A stretch of 64,000 bases of DNA from Pseudomaricurvus hydrocarbonicus (GCF_011602365.1 NZ_JAAONZ010000024.1:1-64000); one strand, 5' to 3'; counted from the stretch's first letter, positions 43,302 to 56,187 are shown. Numbers and translations are program-made. Notes: generated from the letters alone by a model not told the origin.

Positions 43302-45470
43302 ATGACAGTGCATCTTAAGCGAAAAGCGGAAGCGGCCGCAGCGATGATTGGAGTCTGGATGCTAACCGCCTTCTCTGCGGCTTCGGCCAGTACGCTCCAG
43401 GACGTTCAGTTTGCAGAACTGCCCGGGGACCGGTTCGAAGTTCGATTGGGTTTTGACGCACAGCCCCAGAAGCCAACGGGCTATACCATTGAGCAGCCGG
43501 CGCGGATTGTGCTGGACTTTGAAGGGGTGGATAACGAGCTGTCGCAGCGCAAGTTCCCCTTGTCATTTGACAATGCCAAGTCTGCGGTCGTGCTCAGCAG
43601 TGATGACCGCACCCGGCTGATTTTGAATCTTGCGCAACTCAGCGCCTATGTCACTCGCGAAGAAGGCAATGCGCTGGTGATTGAAGTGGGCAGCCGCCCA
43701 ACGGTTCAGCAGGTGGCCTCGTCAGGTGGTGTTGCTCAATCAAGCGCAGCTCCACAGTCCTCGGCCCTGGTGGTCTACGGCGATGAGCTTGCCATCAGTG
43801 ACATCGATTTCCGTCGTGGCGAGGAAGGTGAAGGCAAGGTCATTGTGAATCTGTCCGACCCTGCGGTGAATATCGATGTGAATCAGCGCGCCGGAGATAT
43901 CGAAATCTCCTTTATGGACACCAAGTTGCCCTCCGCGCTGCGTCGCAGTCTCGATGTGGTGGATTTTGCCACCCCGGTGACCATGGTCAATGCCGATTAT
44001 GACGGTCGCAAGACCACGCTGCAGATCAAGGCCACGGGCGAATACGATTACCTGGCCTATCAGGCGGACGACACCTACGTGATCAGCGTCAAGCCACTGA
44101 CCAAAAAAGAGCTGGAAGAGAAGAATGCCCGCTTTGCCTTCGTGGGTGAAAAGCTTTCCCTGAACTTCCAGAACATCGAAGTGCGTTCGGTGCTGCAGTT
44201 GATTGCCGACTTTACCGAGCTCAATCTGGTGGCCAGTGATACCGTCACCGGCAGTATTACCCTGCGTCTGGACAATGTCCCCTGGGATCAGGCGCTGGAT
44301 CTGGTGCTGAAGACCAAAGGTCTGGATAAGCGTCAGGTGGGCAATGTGATGATGGTGGCGCCGGCGGCAGAAATTGCCGAGCGTGAACGCCAGGAGCTGG
44401 AAACCCAGAAGCAGCTGGAAGAGTTGGCACCGCTGTTCACTGAGTATGTGCGTGTGCGTTACGCCAGTGCTGAAGAGTTGTTTAAGCTGTTCGGCGGTAG
44501 CGGCAAGGGCGGCAGCAGCGGTGGCGGCAGTGGCGGCGCAGGCAAGGGTGGCTCGACCGCCAGCATTTTGTCAGAGCGTGGCTCCGCGATCGTGGACAAG
44601 CGCACCAACTCGATCATTCTGACCGATACGCAAGAGAAAATTAACGAGTTTAAAAAGCTGGTGGAGCAGATTGATGTCCCGATCCGTCAAGTGATGATTG
44701 AAGCTCGTATTGTCATTGCCAACACGGATTTCCGCGAGGAAATGGGGGTTAAGTGGGGCACCATTGGGGTGGATACCCCAGGAAACTCGCTGGTCGAGTT
44801 TGGCGGCTCTTTCGATTCTCTCGACAGCGATCCCGGTACCCCCAACGACTTCTTTAATAACGGTGGCACCACCGACATCGCAGAAAACCTGGCGGTGGAT
44901 CTGGGCATTGCCAACCCGGCGGGCAGCTTTGCGATGAGCTTCCTCAACGACAACGTTTTGTTGAATATGGAAATCTCGGCGCTGGAAGACTCCGGTCACG
45001 CCGAAATTGTGTCGCAGCCGAAAGTCATTACCGGGGATAAGCAGCAGGCACACATTGAGTCGGGTACCGAGATTCCCTATCAGGAGGCGTCTTCCAGTGG
45101 AGCCACCTCCACCTCTTTCAAAGAGGCGGTGCTGAAGCTCGATGTAACCCCGCAGATCACCCCGGATAACCACATCATTATGGATCTGAAGGTGAATCAG
45201 GATTCCGTGGGCGACATTGATTCCACCAGTGGCATTCCCTCCATCGACGTGACCGAGCTGGTGACGCAGGTGCTGGTGGCGGATGGCCAGACCGTGGTGC
45301 TGGGTGGGATCTTCCAGACCGAGCAGGTCATCGGCGAAACCAAGGTGCCTTTCCTGGGTGATATTCCCTATCTGGGCCGTGCCTTCAAGAAAAACATCAA
45401 GAGCGAAAACAAACGAGAACTGTTAATCTTCATTACACCGAAGATTCTGGCGGATACTGTTGTACAATAA
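43302..45470 (+). CDS. pilQ: type IV pilus secretin PilQ
   Basis: A 722-residue outer-membrane secretin through which pili exit. A signal peptide (1-29, ending SAAS-AS) is followed by two AMIN domains (about 30-140 and 155-255) that bind peptidoglycan. A secretin STN/N0 domain (FVGEKLSLNFQNIEVRSVLQLIADFT, about 277-302), an N1 domain interrupted by a Gly/Ser/Lys-rich linker (about 398-420) and the secretin core follow. The core has VxIEARIV, VVSQPKVIT and the final VPFLGDIPYLGRAF. Confidence 0.96.
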   Translation: MTVHLKRKAEAAAAMIGVWMLTAFSAASASTLQDVQFAELPGDRFEVRLGFDAQPQKPTGYTIEQPARIVLDFEGVDNELSQRKFPLSFDNAKSAVVLSSDDRTRLILNLAQLSAYVTREEGNALVIEVGSRPTVQQVASSGGVAQSSAAPQSSALVVYGDELAISDIDFRRGEEGEGKVIVNLSDPAVNIDVNQRAGDIEISFMDTKLPSALRRSLDVVDFATPVTMVNADYDGRKTTLQIKATGEYDYLAYQADDTYVISVKPLTKKELEEKNARFAFVGEKLSLNFQNIEVRSVLQLIADFTELNLVASDTVTGSITLRLDNVPWDQALDLVLKTKGLDKRQVGNVMMVAPAAEIAERERQELETQKQLEELAPLFTEYVRVRYASAEELFKLFGGSGKGGSSGGGSGGAGKGGSTASILSERGSAIVDKRTNSIILTDTQEKINEFKKLVEQIDVPIRQVMIEARIVIANTDFREEMGVKWGTIGVDTPGNSLVEFGGSFDSLDSDPGTPNDFFNNGGTTDIAENLAVDLGIANPAGSFAMSFLNDNVLLNMEISALEDSGHAEIVSQPKVITGDKQQAHIESGTEIPYQEASSSGATSTSFKEAVLKLDVTPQITPDNHIIMDLKVNQDSVGDIDSTSGIPSIDVTELVTQVLVADGQTVVLGGIFQTEQVIGETKVPFLGDIPYLGRAFKKNIKSENKRELLIFITPKILADTVVQ

Positions 45471-45550
45471 GGGCTTGGAAGGAGCTCCGACAGAGTTCAG
45501 TCGTAAAGAACTCGGTATACGTGAGTTCAGTCATTGTGGTTCAGTAACCT

Positions 45551-46063
45551 ATGTCTCAAAGTTTAGTTCTGGTCGGCCCCATGGGGGCCGGCAAGTCCAC
45601 CATCGGTAAATTGTTGGCCGGTATTCTGCACCTCCCGTTCGTTGACAGTGATCGTGTGATTGAGGAGCGCACCGGCGCTGATATCCCGTGGATTTTTGAC
45701 GTCGAAGGTGAAGACGGCTTTCGTATGCGCGAAACCGCCGTGCTCAAGGATCTGTTGTTTGGTGAGCCGGCGGTGCTGGCAACCGGCGGCGGCATTGTCA
45801 TGAAAGAAGAAAACCGCCAGATGCTGAAAGGTGATGGCACGGTGGTGTACTTGACCGCCTCGGTGGATCAGCTGGTGGAGCGCACCTACAAGGATAAAAA
45901 GCGGCCGCTTTTGCAGGTGCCGGACCCGGAGGCCAAAATCCGTGAACTGATTGCCCGGCGTGATTCTCTCTATCGTGAAGTGGCAGACATGATCATCCAG
46001 ACGGACCGGCGTGGCCCCAAGGCCGTGGCCCAGGAAATTGCACAGCGTTATCAGGCCGGATAA
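45551..46063 (+). CDS. aroK: shikimate kinase
   Basis: A 170-residue kinase that phosphorylates shikimate at the 3-position in aromatic amino acid synthesis. GPMGAGKSTIG (about 8-18) is the Walker A, DSDRVIEERTGADIPWIFDVEGEDGFR (about 32-58) binds shikimate, and LATGGGIVMKEENR contains the GGG motif. The RPLL lid is in KKRPLLQVPDP. It follows pilQ by 80 bases, the standard arrangement. Confidence 0.96.
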   Translation: MSQSLVLVGPMGAGKSTIGKLLAGILHLPFVDSDRVIEERTGADIPWIFDVEGEDGFRMRETAVLKDLLFGEPAVLATGGGIVMKEENRQMLKGDGTVVYLTASVDQLVERTYKDKKRPLLQVPDPEAKIRELIARRDSLYREVADMIIQTDRRGPKAVAQEIAQRYQAG

Positions 46064-46480
46064 TGGTTAACCGGTCTTGCCGGTGCGGCTTTGCCAGGGG
46101 ACATTAAGCCCGGCTGCCGGTTCTATCGTTCGCTAACCCGACACTAAATTCTGCGGTTAAACGCTGTAGTTAAGCACCATAGTTAAACGCTGTAGTTAAA
46201 CACCACGGTTAAACGCGGTAGTTAAACACCACAGTTAAACACCACAGTTAAACCCGTTTGCTCAGTGCGGCAATCAAACTGCGCAGCCTCTCTTGCCGTC
46301 CTCTGTCTCTATCTTTAATCTGCCTCTATCTTTAAATAGGCCGCTGGGCCTTTTTGGCGCTCAGTTCTTCCGGAAACCATTAAAAGCTATCACCCTGCCG
46401 GGGCTCGTCAGCCAGCTCTCCCGTCACAGGCTGGCCTTGTGCTAAACTGCCGCTCTTTCCTTGAGTTTGGGTCAGGTTTT
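46064..46480. other. 417-bp spacer between aroK and aroB
   Basis: Unusually long for these normally close neighbours. It contains the 13-bp tandem array listed next and a TCTCTATCTTTAATCTGCC duplication near 46303-46337. No gene is supported. A promoter for aroB may lie between 46330 and 46460. Confidence 0.55.
46156..46256. repeat. 13-bp tandem array GTTAAACRCYRYA, seven copies plus partial
   Basis: Units start at 46156, 46169, 46182, 46195, 46208, 46221, 46234 and 46247 (partial). Two sub-types, GTTAAACGCTGTA and GTTAAACACCACA, mostly alternate. All share GTTAA, which is also its own partial inverse (TTAA). Confidence 0.93.
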
Positions 46481-47569
46481 ATGCAGCACCGTTCTATGCA
46501 CACTTTGCACGTCGATTTGGGGGATCGCAGTTACCCTATCTATATTGGTGAACAGCTGTTGGGGGATCCCCAGTGGTTGCGCCCTCATATTCGTGGTCAG
46601 CAAGTGTGCATCGTCACCAACGAAACCATTGCGCCACTTTATCTGGAGCGTGTCAAAGCAGCGCTGACCGACCTGACCGTCTCTTGTGTGATCCTGCCCG
46701 ACGGCGAGGCGCATAAAACCCTGCAAGTCTTATCTTCCATTTATGACCGCTTGCTGGAGGATCGTCACAATCGCACCACGACGCTGCTTGCCCTGGGGGG
46801 CGGCGTGGTGGGGGATATGACCGGTTATGCGGCGGCCAGCTACCAGCGGGGCGTGGATTTTATCCAGATACCGACCACGCTGCTGTCCCAGGTGGACTCT
46901 TCTGTCGGGGGCAAGACCGGGGTGAATCATCCGCTGGGGAAAAATATGATTGGTGCTTTCCATCAGCCCAATGCGGTGATTATTGATACCAGTGTCCTGC
47001 AGTCGCTGCCGGCGCGGGAGCTGTCCGCCGGCATCGCCGAGGTCATTAAATATGGCCTCATCAGTGATGAGCCGTTCTACCGCTGGCTGGAAGAGCATAT
47101 GGAACGCTTGATGGCCTGTGAGCCCGAAGCTCTGGCCTATGCGATCGAGCGCTCGTGCCAAAACAAGGCGAATGTGGTTGCTCAGGATGAGCGGGAGGGT
47201 GGGGTCCGCGCCATTCTGAATCTGGGCCACACGTTTGGGCACGCCATTGAAAACTCCCAGGGTTATGGCAATTGGCTGCACGGAGAGGCGGTTGCCGCAG
47301 GGATGGTGATGGCGGTGGATCTGTCCGTCCGCGAGGGGCATCTTCCCGCGGCGGAAGTGGAGCGTTTGAAGCGTTTGTTGGCAAGAGCCAAACTGCCATT
47401 GTGTCCGCCGGAAAATATGACGGAGGATGAGTTTTTAAAGCTGATGGCGGTGGATAAAAAAGTGTTGGATGGGCAGTTGCGCCTGGTGTTGCTGCAGTCT
47501 GTGGGGCAGGCGGTTGTGAGTCAGGATTTTTCCCTGAGCAACTTGAAGCAAACACTGGCGGCAAGATGA
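46481..47569 (+). CDS. aroB: 3-dehydroquinate synthase
   Basis: A 362-residue NAD- and zinc-dependent enzyme that closes the ring of DAHP in the shikimate pathway. [63 protein letters not shown] and [12 protein letters not shown] with the metal-binding histidines are all visible. The ATG at 46481 has CAGG 5 bases upstream and gives the usual length; the ATG at 46496 ([15 protein letters not shown]) is a good alternative. Confidence 0.95.
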   Translation: MQHRSMHTLHVDLGDRSYPIYIGEQLLGDPQWLRPHIRGQQVCIVTNETIAPLYLERVKAALTDLTVSCVILPDGEAHKTLQVLSSIYDRLLEDRHNRTTTLLALGGGVVGDMTGYAAASYQRGVDFIQIPTTLLSQVDSSVGGKTGVNHPLGKNMIGAFHQPNAVIIDTSVLQSLPARELSAGIAEVIKYGLISDEPFYRWLEEHMERLMACEPEALAYAIERSCQNKANVVAQDEREGGVRAILNLGHTFGHAIENSQGYGNWLHGEAVAAGMVMAVDLSVREGHLPAAEVERLKRLLARAKLPLCPPENMTEDEFLKLMAVDKKVLDGQLRLVLLQSVGQAVVSQDFSLSNLKQTLAAR

Positions 47570-47890
47570 GGCGTGCCTTATTAAGGTTCCCCCGCACGTA
47601 AAGTTGCTGGATTTTAAGGGGCCTGGGTGTGCCTGAGCCGGCAAGCGGGGTTTGGCAGTACGCTGAGTAGGCCGACCCTGCTGAGAGTCCCGCTTGGTGT
47701 CGGCCTGAGTCTCTGTGACTGATTGCGTAGCATCTGAAACTCCCTGACGTTAAGCTAACATGAAGTGTAAGGACTGGCGACCGCCTGAGGGCGGCGCCGT
47801 GCCTGTCGCAATTAAAGACGCTGTTGGTCCAGTGTGCGGATTGAAGGCATTAATCAGTTGATAGGGGGAGACGATGGGGGTGGCGACAAG
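47570..47890. other. spacer before damX
   Basis: About 320 bases without a supported gene. A small GC hairpin (CCGCC-TGAG-GGCGG) lies near 47781-47794. In-frame GTG and TTG codons upstream of the chosen damX start (from 47834) cannot be excluded as starts. Confidence 0.45.
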
Positions 47891-49645
47891 ATGCCGTTGG
47901 TAAAGTCCACAGAGGGCACGGCCGCGATATTTCCTGGCTATCTGCAAAGCTTACAGCTGTCATTCGACCCTTTTGATCCGGCTGATGACGATTTTGTGTT
48001 CTATCGTGGTGCGCAGCGAGGCCTGATTGTCGAGCAGTTAGTCCAGATGTCGGCGTTCGGTGCCGGTGTCATTGTGGTGGCGGGTGACCCGGGCAGTGGC
48101 CGCACGACGCTGAAGCAGCAGTTGGGTGACCTGTGTTACGAGTCGCGCCGCCTGTGCGAAATTACGGTGGATGAGGTCACGTCACCGGAAGAGATTTTTA
48201 GCGCTTTGGCGGCGGCTCTGGATTGCGAGGTGTCACCGGGTGCTTCGGCCGGTGAAATGATGGCCTTGATTCGGCAACGGCTGAATCAATGGCGCACACC
48301 GGGTTCCAATCAAGACAATGACGAGCCGGGCTCTGTTGGCGAATGGCCGGCGCCGGTTGCGCCTGAGGGCCAAGAGCGTCGCGAAAGTTTACTGCTGTTG
48401 CTGGACGATGCACCCCTGCTGGGGGATGCGGTGCTGAGTGCCTTACTGAGTTTGTTGCAGTCCTCGGGCGGCGCGGAGGAGCTGCCATTGCACATGGTGC
48501 TGTTTGGCGATTTTGAGCTGGTGCAACGACTCGATGCGATCGCTTTGGTGGATGTCCTTTTGCAGGACTTGGCACTGCCCTTGCTTGATATTGAGGATCT
48601 GGCGGACTACCTTGAAGTAAAGCTGAAAGCCGCTGGCTGGGTCGGGTCGCTGCCTTTTGACGAGGCTGAACTGGATCAGTTGTTGGTTGTCTCAGGCGGG
48701 GTGCCGGGCCAGGTACACGACGCTGCCAGGGAGTTGCTGGCGTTGAAGAGCGGTGATGAGGGCGTCGCCAGTACGGCAGTGGGGCACACCTTGCCGGTTG
48801 CGCATATTTTTACCTTGGTGGTGCTGATCGGTGTGTTGCTGATGGCGTTCTTTTACAAGGACAATTGGCTGTCGGGAACAGACTCCGCCGCAGGCTCGGT
48901 GGCCGATGCTGCCGGCCGCAGTACATCGACCCGCCATGATGTTGATCCCGTACCTGTCGTGGCCGAAGGAGCCAGGCCGCAGCGGCGGCAGGAGTCCCTC
49001 GACGTGGTTCTGAAGCCCTTGGCGGGTGGCGCTGAAAAGCCCTTGGCGGGTGAAGCGGAACGACCTGCAGCAGAGAGCAATGACAAGCCCTTAGTCCGTG
49101 CTGAAGACAAGCTCTTAGTCCGTGCAGATGAAAAGCCCTTAGCGGGCGGCAACGACCCGTTGGCAAGCGGGGGTGGCCCCGCTCAGCAGCGGTTGACGTC
49201 CAGCGTTCAGTCGGGCTCTGCAGCCGCATTGTCCACAGCCGTGGCTGCCGTGCCAGAGCCGCTTTCGAAAGAGCCGGGTGCTGCCGCTGGCGCCGGGGAA
49301 AAGGCCCCGGGCACGCCTGTCGGGCAGCCCTCGAAGCTGTCATCCGACGAGACGTTTTTGTTGTCACTGTCGCCCAGTCAGTATGTGTTGCAAGTTATGG
49401 CGGCAGGTTCGAAAGACGCGGTTGAGGCGTTCATAGAGCGTCAGGGCAACCGTCGTGAGTTAAGGTTATTTGCGACTCTTCGCTCCGGGCAACCCTGGTT
49501 TGTGGTGGTCACCGGGGTCTACCCGACTTCAGAAGCCGCACGGATTGGGGTTGCTTCACTGCCTCCTGAGCAGAAAAAAGTAGGCCCATGGCCGAGGAGT
49601 GTTTCGGATGTACATTTAAAGATACGGGAATTTCACCGCATTTAG
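47891..49645 (+). CDS. damX: DamX-like AAA/SPOR cell-division protein
   Basis: A 584-residue bitopic protein. An N-terminal AAA-type domain (about 15-290) opens with LSFDPFDP and has a Walker A-like GDPGSGRTT in which Arg replaces the usual Lys, and LLLLLDDAP as Walker B. One membrane segment follows (IFTLVVLIGVLLMAFFY, about 305-321), then a long disordered linker with repeated KPLAG/KPLVRAEDK phrases (about 375-425). A C-terminal SPOR domain (about 495-584, SQYVLQVMAAGSKDAVEAFIE ... WFVVVTGVYPTSEAA) binds septal peptidoglycan. Position after aroB is that of damX in many gammaproteobacteria. The ATG at 47891 is preferred to an in-frame GTG at 47834. Confidence 0.88.
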   Translation: MPLVKSTEGTAAIFPGYLQSLQLSFDPFDPADDDFVFYRGAQRGLIVEQLVQMSAFGAGVIVVAGDPGSGRTTLKQQLGDLCYESRRLCEITVDEVTSPEEIFSALAAALDCEVSPGASAGEMMALIRQRLNQWRTPGSNQDNDEPGSVGEWPAPVAPEGQERRESLLLLLDDAPLLGDAVLSALLSLLQSSGGAEELPLHMVLFGDFELVQRLDAIALVDVLLQDLALPLLDIEDLADYLEVKLKAAGWVGSLPFDEAELDQLLVVSGGVPGQVHDAARELLALKSGDEGVASTAVGHTLPVAHIFTLVVLIGVLLMAFFYKDNWLSGTDSAAGSVADAAGRSTSTRHDVDPVPVVAEGARPQRRQESLDVVLKPLAGGAEKPLAGEAERPAAESNDKPLVRAEDKLLVRADEKPLAGGNDPLASGGGPAQQRLTSSVQSGSAAALSTAVAAVPEPLSKEPGAAAGAGEKAPGTPVGQPSKLSSDETFLLSLSPSQYVLQVMAAGSKDAVEAFIERQGNRRELRLFATLRSGQPWFVVVTGVYPTSEAARIGVASLPPEQKKVGPWPRSVSDVHLKIREFHRI

Positions 49646-49748
49646 CAGCACTATCGCGAAAGTACCCGCTGGAGTTGCACGTGGCTCCACTTGCTTAGCT
49701 TGCCAACCTGTTCCCAAGCGGGTAATATTCTGCGCCCATTTGCCAAGG

Positions 49749-49776
49749 AGCCCCTCGATTAGACAGGGGCTTTTTT
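49749..49776 (+). terminator. rho-independent terminator after damX
   Basis: AGCCCCT (49749-49755) pairs with AGGGGCT (49765-49771) across a 9-base loop and is followed by a run of six Ts. It separates the pil-aro-damX genes from gltB. Confidence 0.88.
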
Positions 49777-49845
49777 GTCTCAGGCCTGATCATAAAGGTT
49801 TGAGCCCTTGATAAAGATTTTTGTTGGATTACTGAGAGACCGCCT

Positions 49846-52800
49846 ATGAGCACTGGCCTCTACCAGATAGACGAATTTAAAGATAACTGCGGCTTTGGCC
49901 TGATTGCCCACCTCAAGGGTAAGACCAGCCATCGTTTGTTGAAAACTGCCATTGAGTCTCTGACTTGCATGACCCATCGCGGTGGTATTGCAGCGGACGG
50001 AAAAACCGGTGACGGCTGTGGTTTGCTGCTGCAAAAGCCTGACGGCTTTTTGCGTAAAGCGGCCCGGGCCGATCTCGGCGTGGAGCTGGCGGATACCTAT
50101 GGTGTCGGCTCGATTATGCTGTCTCGCGACGAAAAGGTGGCGGCAGCGGCGAAAACGATTGTCGAAGAAGAGCTGAAAGCCCAGGGTCTGAAGGCCGTGG
50201 GTTGGCGCACCGTGCCCACCAATAATGACTGTCTGGGGCCGATTGCCCTGGCGTCACTGCCGCAATTCTCGCATTTGTTTGTCGAGGCGGAAGGTGAGCA
50301 TTCCGAGCGTGAGCTGGCCGCCAGATTGTTCATGGCCCGTCGCCTGGCGGAAAAGCGTCTCGTTGACGACAAAAGCTTTTACATTGCCAGTCTCAGCGCA
50401 ACCATCATTTCCTATAAGGGATTGATGATGCCGGTGGACCTGCCCAAATTCTTTCTGGATCTGGATAACCCGGATCTGGAAACGGCCATTTGTGTCTTCC
50501 ACCAGCGCTTCTCGACCAACACCACGCCACAGTGGCCGCTGGCTCAGCCGTTCCGGATGTTGGCCCACAATGGTGAAATCAACACCGTCATGGGCAACCG
50601 CAACTGGTCAGTGGCGCGCACGCCGAAATTCCAGACGGAGTTGCTGCCGGAATTGAGCGCAGTGACGCCATTGGTCAACCGCACCGGTTCCGATTCCTCC
50701 AGTCTCGATAACATGCTGGAAGTGTTGCTGACCGGGGGCATGGAATTGCACCGGGCCATTCGTATGCTGGTGCCACCCGCCTGGCAAAACGTTGAGCACA
50801 TGGACCCGGATCTGCGGGCCTTCTACGAATACAATTCCATGCACGTGGAGCCCTGGGATGGCCCGGCTGGCCTGGTGATCACAGACGGCCGTTATGCGGT
50901 GTGTACTCTGGATCGCAATGGCTTGCGCCCTTCCCGCTGGGTGATCACCAAGGACGATTTCATCACCGTTGCGTCGGAAGTGGGTACTTACGACTACAAG
51001 CCGGAAGATGTGGTGGCCAAGGGGCGTCTTGGGCCCGGTCAGATTTTGTCGGTTGATACGCAAACCGGCCAGTTGTTCCACACCGAAGACGTGGACAAGC
51101 TGCTCAAAGGCGGCAAGCCTTACAAGCAGTGGCTGAGCGAAAAGGCGACGCGCATCGAAGCGACCCTGGGTGCCGAGAAAGCGGATGCGCCCATGGCCCG
51201 CGAAGACCTGAAAAGCTATATGAAGATGTTTCAGGTGTCGTTTGAAGAGCGGGATCAGGTGTTGCGTCCATTGGCCGAAGGGGGGCAGGAAGCGGTTGGC
51301 TCGATGGGTGACGATACGCCGATGGCGGTACTGTCCGAGAAAGAGCGCAGTGTCTACGATTATTTCCGGCAGCAGTTCGCCCAGGTGACGAACCCGCCCA
51401 TTGATCCGTTGCGCGAAGCCATTGTCATGTCGCTGGAGACCTGCCTGGGACGTGAGCTGTCTGTCTATGATGAGACCGCTGCCCATGCCGATCGTGTGAT
51501 CCTCACGTCGCCAGTGTTATCGCCGGCCAAATATCAGGCCGTGCTGAATTTTGATCGCCCGGGGTATGAAGCCCAGGTGTTCGATTTGAGCTATGACCCT
51601 GAAACGCAGAATCTGGAGCAGGCCATCCAGGCACTGGTGCAGTCGGTTGAGGCCGCGGTTAAGAGCGGCAAGGTGTTGATTGTGCTGTCGGACAGGGCCA
51701 TTGAGTCAGGCAAACTGCCGATTCACGGTTTGCTGGCCACGGGCGCGGTGCATCACAGTCTGACTCAGTCCGGGTTGCGCTGTGATTCCAACATCATTGT
51801 TGAGACGGCGACGGCGCGTGACTCTCACCACTTGGCGGCGCTGATTGGCTACGGGGCGACCGCGGTCTATCCGTACCTCAGTTATCAGGTGATCAATGAA
51901 TTGATCGGTACCGGTGAGCTGCTGCTGGATGCGTCATCTGCCTACAGTAATTACCGCAAAGGCCTGAACAAAGGGCTGCTGAAAATCTTGTCCAAAATGG
52001 GGATTTCAACCGTTGCTTCCTACCGGGGTGCGCAATTGTTTGAAGCCATTGGTCTCGACAGCAAGGTCATTGATTTGTGCTTTGCGGGCACGCCCAGCCG
52101 CATACAGGGCGCCGGCTTTGTCGATATTGAAAAAGATCAGAAAGCCCTGGCCAAGCTCGCCTGGCACGCTCGCAAGCCGATTAATCAGGGCGGGTTGCTG
52201 AAGTATGTCCACGGCGAGGAGTACCACGCGTTCAATCCGGACGTGGTGCAGGCCCTGCAAAAAGCCGTTAAAAGTGGGGATTACTCCGCCTGGCGGGATT
52301 ACGCCGAACTGGTCAACACTCGCCCGACGGCTACCTTGCGCGACCTGCTGGCGCTGAAAGAAGGTGTGCAGCCAGTGGATCTGAGTGAAGTGGAGCCGAT
52401 GGAGTCCATCGTGCGTCGCTTTGACTCGGCAGCGATGTCGCTGGGTGCTTTGTCGCCGGAAGCGCATGAAGCGTTGGCGCAGGCCATGAACACCTTAGGT
52501 GGCCGCTCCAACAGCGGTGAAGGTGGTGAAGACCCCGTGCGTTTTGGCACCAACAAGGTGTCCAAGATCAAGCAGATCGCGTCCGGTCGCTTTGGTGTGA
52601 CGCCGCATTATCTGGTGAATGCCGAAGTACTGCAGATTAAAGTCGCTCAGGGCGCCAAGCCCGGTGAGGGTGGACAGCTGCCCGGTGGCAAGGTTAACAG
52701 CCTGATTGCCCGTCTGCGTTACTCGGTGCCGGGCGTGACGCTGATTTCTCCGCCGCCACACCATGACATTTATTCCATTGAGGATCTGGCTCAGCTGATC

Positions 52801-54297
52801 TATGACCTCAAGCAGGTGAACCCCGATGCGCTGGTGTCGGTGAAACTGGTGTCCCGCCCTGGCGTCGGCACCATCGCAGCCGGTGTGGCGAAAGCCTACG
52901 CGGATCTGATCACCATTTCCGGTTATGACGGCGGTACCGCGGCAAGTCCGTTGACGTCGATTCGCTACGCCGGATCCCCCTGGGAGCTGGGCCTGAGTGA
53001 AACCCACCAGACCCTGCGGGCGAACGATTTGCGGGATAAGGTGCGGGTGCAGACCGACGGCGGCCTGAAGTCGGGCCTGGACGTCGTGAAAGCGGCCATT
53101 TTGGGCGCTGAAAGCTTTGGTTTTGGTACCGCGCCGATGGTGGCGCTGGGCTGTAAATACCTGCGCATTTGCCACCTGAACAACTGTGCGACCGGTGTTG
53201 CGACCCAGAACGACAAGCTGCGCGATGAGCACTATATCGGCACCGTCGATATGGCGATGAATTTCTTCAAATTTGTCGCTGAAGAAACGCGAGAGTGGAT
53301 GGCCCGTCTGGGGGTGCGTAGCATCGAAGAGCTGGTGGGCCGGGTGGATCTGTTGGAGTGCATTGACGGCAGGACCGAAAGGCAGGCCAAGCTGGATCTG
53401 ACGCCGATTATCTACACCGATGACCTGCTCGACAGCAAACCACAAATTTGTGCGGTAGAGCGTAATGAGCCTTACGATAAAGGTGAGTGTGCCGAGCGCA
53501 TGGTGAAAGAGTTGTTGCCGGCTATCGACGGCAAAACCGGGGGCGAGTTCTCGTTCCACATCACCAACTGTGATCGCTCAATTGGGGCGCGCATCAGTGG
53601 TGAAATCGCCAAGCGCTATGGCAATCAGGGGATGGCCGACAAGCCGATCAAGCTCAATCTTACCGGTATTGCCGGGCAGAGCTTTGGGGTCTGGAACGCC
53701 GGTGGACTGGAGCTGTATCTGGAAGGTGATGCCAACGACTACGTGGGTAAAGGCATGGCGGGCGGCAAGATTGTCCTGCGTCCGCCACAGGGGTCGGAGT
53801 TCGCTTCCAATGAAACCAGCATCATGGGCAACACCTGTTTGTACGGTGCCACGGGTGGTAAATTGTTTGCGGCCGGCAGCGCTGGTGAGCGCTGCGGTGT
53901 ACGTAACTCCGGCGCCCATGTAGTTGTCGAAGGTGCGGGTGACCACTGTTGTGAGTACATGACGGGCGGTATTGTGACTGTGCTGGGTGAAACCGGGGTG
54001 AACTTTGGTGCGGGTATGACCGGCGGCTTCGCTTACGTACTGGATCAGAACAACACTTTTGTGGACAAGTACAATCACGAGCTGATTGAAATTCATCGCA
54101 TTAACCGGGAAGCACTGGAAGCGCATCGCAACCACTTGCGCGGTGTGATCGAGGAATTTGTCGCGGAAACCGGCAGTGCCTGGGGCCAGAAGTTACTGGA
54201 TAACTTCGACGATTTCATTGGTAAATTCTGGTTGGTTAAACCGAAAGCGGCAGGCCTGGGCCAGCTGTTGGATAACGTCAAGCAGCGCGGCGAATAA
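49846..54297 (+). CDS. gltB: glutamate synthase (NADPH) large subunit
   Basis: A 1483-residue enzyme that makes two glutamates from glutamine and 2-oxoglutarate. Cys15 in DNCGFGL becomes the N-terminal nucleophile of the class II amidotransferase after removal of the 14-residue leader. The central domain, the FMN-binding synthase domain (about 860-1230, with [13 protein letters not shown] and [19 protein letters not shown]) and the 3Fe-4S cysteines in [15 protein letters not shown] (about 1103-1117) follow. The C-terminal GXGXG beta-helix runs from about 1250. It is 161 bases upstream of gltD. Confidence 0.97.
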   Translation: MSTGLYQIDEFKDNCGFGLIAHLKGKTSHRLLKTAIESLTCMTHRGGIAADGKTGDGCGLLLQKPDGFLRKAARADLGVELADTYGVGSIMLSRDEKVAAAAKTIVEEELKAQGLKAVGWRTVPTNNDCLGPIALASLPQFSHLFVEAEGEHSERELAARLFMARRLAEKRLVDDKSFYIASLSATIISYKGLMMPVDLPKFFLDLDNPDLETAICVFHQRFSTNTTPQWPLAQPFRMLAHNGEINTVMGNRNWSVARTPKFQTELLPELSAVTPLVNRTGSDSSSLDNMLEVLLTGGMELHRAIRMLVPPAWQNVEHMDPDLRAFYEYNSMHVEPWDGPAGLVITDGRYAVCTLDRNGLRPSRWVITKDDFITVASEVGTYDYKPEDVVAKGRLGPGQILSVDTQTGQLFHTEDVDKLLKGGKPYKQWLSEKATRIEATLGAEKADAPMAREDLKSYMKMFQVSFEERDQVLRPLAEGGQEAVGSMGDDTPMAVLSEKERSVYDYFRQQFAQVTNPPIDPLREAIVMSLETCLGRELSVYDETAAHADRVILTSPVLSPAKYQAVLNFDRPGYEAQVFDLSYDPETQNLEQAIQALVQSVEAAVKSGKVLIVLSDRAIESGKLPIHGLLATGAVHHSLTQSGLRCDSNIIVETATARDSHHLAALIGYGATAVYPYLSYQVINELIGTGELLLDASSAYSNYRKGLNKGLLKILSKMGISTVASYRGAQLFEAIGLDSKVIDLCFAGTPSRIQGAGFVDIEKDQKALAKLAWHARKPINQGGLLKYVHGEEYHAFNPDVVQALQKAVKSGDYSAWRDYAELVNTRPTATLRDLLALKEGVQPVDLSEVEPMESIVRRFDSAAMSLGALSPEAHEALAQAMNTLGGRSNSGEGGEDPVRFGTNKVSKIKQIASGRFGVTPHYLVNAEVLQIKVAQGAKPGEGGQLPGGKVNSLIARLRYSVPGVTLISPPPHHDIYSIEDLAQLIYDLKQVNPDALVSVKLVSRPGVGTIAAGVAKAYADLITISGYDGGTAASPLTSIRYAGSPWELGLSETHQTLRANDLRDKVRVQTDGGLKSGLDVVKAAILGAESFGFGTAPMVALGCKYLRICHLNNCATGVATQNDKLRDEHYIGTVDMAMNFFKFVAEETREWMARLGVRSIEELVGRVDLLECIDGRTERQAKLDLTPIIYTDDLLDSKPQICAVERNEPYDKGECAERMVKELLPAIDGKTGGEFSFHITNCDRSIGARISGEIAKRYGNQGMADKPIKLNLTGIAGQSFGVWNAGGLELYLEGDANDYVGKGMAGGKIVLRPPQGSEFASNETSIMGNTCLYGATGGKLFAAGSAGERCGVRNSGAHVVVEGAGDHCCEYMTGGIVTVLGETGVNFGAGMTGGFAYVLDQNNTFVDKYNHELIEIHRINREALEAHRNHLRGVIEEFVAETGSAWGQKLLDNFDDFIGKFWLVKPKAAGLGQLLDNVKQRGE

Positions 54298-54443
54298 ACT
54301 GCGCTGTTGCGCTGGGGGCTTGGTTATATCTATGTGTCGTGACGCCATTTGCGTGGTGTAAAGCACGGTGAAAGTGATCACCGTGAACGACAACAAGCCC
54401 CGGTTTCAGCGACAACAAACAGGTTTAACGGCAACGAACGTAA

Positions 54444-55877
<1,434 letters not shown>

Positions 55878-55910
55878 TTGCCCCGCGTCTTGAGCGACAA
55901 CAACCGCCTG

Positions 55911-55938
55911 AAAACCCCGCCTAAGTGCGGGGTTTTTT
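55911..55938 (+). terminator. rho-independent terminator after gltD
   Basis: AAAACCCCGC (55911-55920) pairs perfectly with GCGGGGTTTT (55927-55936) around a 6-base loop, ending in a T-run. It lies 34 bases after the gltD stop. The rest of the 369-base gap to hemE holds no gene. Confidence 0.93.
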
Positions 55939-56187
55939 GTGCGTGGTCACAAGCCGGGGGCGAAACCAGGCGGCTGCGCTTTATCGGGCTCTGCCGTCCC
56001 GGCCAGCCTGAGGGCTTTGAGGGTGCGGTTAATGATCGCCATAGGTTACCTCATAAGGCTGGATAGTTTTGGTCCTAAGACCTGGATAGGTTTCGCCATA
56101 AGACTTGGCCGGTCAAATCGCGTACAATGCCGGCATTTCTGAAGAGCCGTCATTCTTGCTGCGCAGTAAGGTATGAAACTCTTCGCG

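Noticed and set aside
52495-53559. 354-codon open frame opposite gltB
   Set aside because: Antisense to the conserved FMN domain of GltB; composition rich in His, Arg and Gln, no family resemblance.
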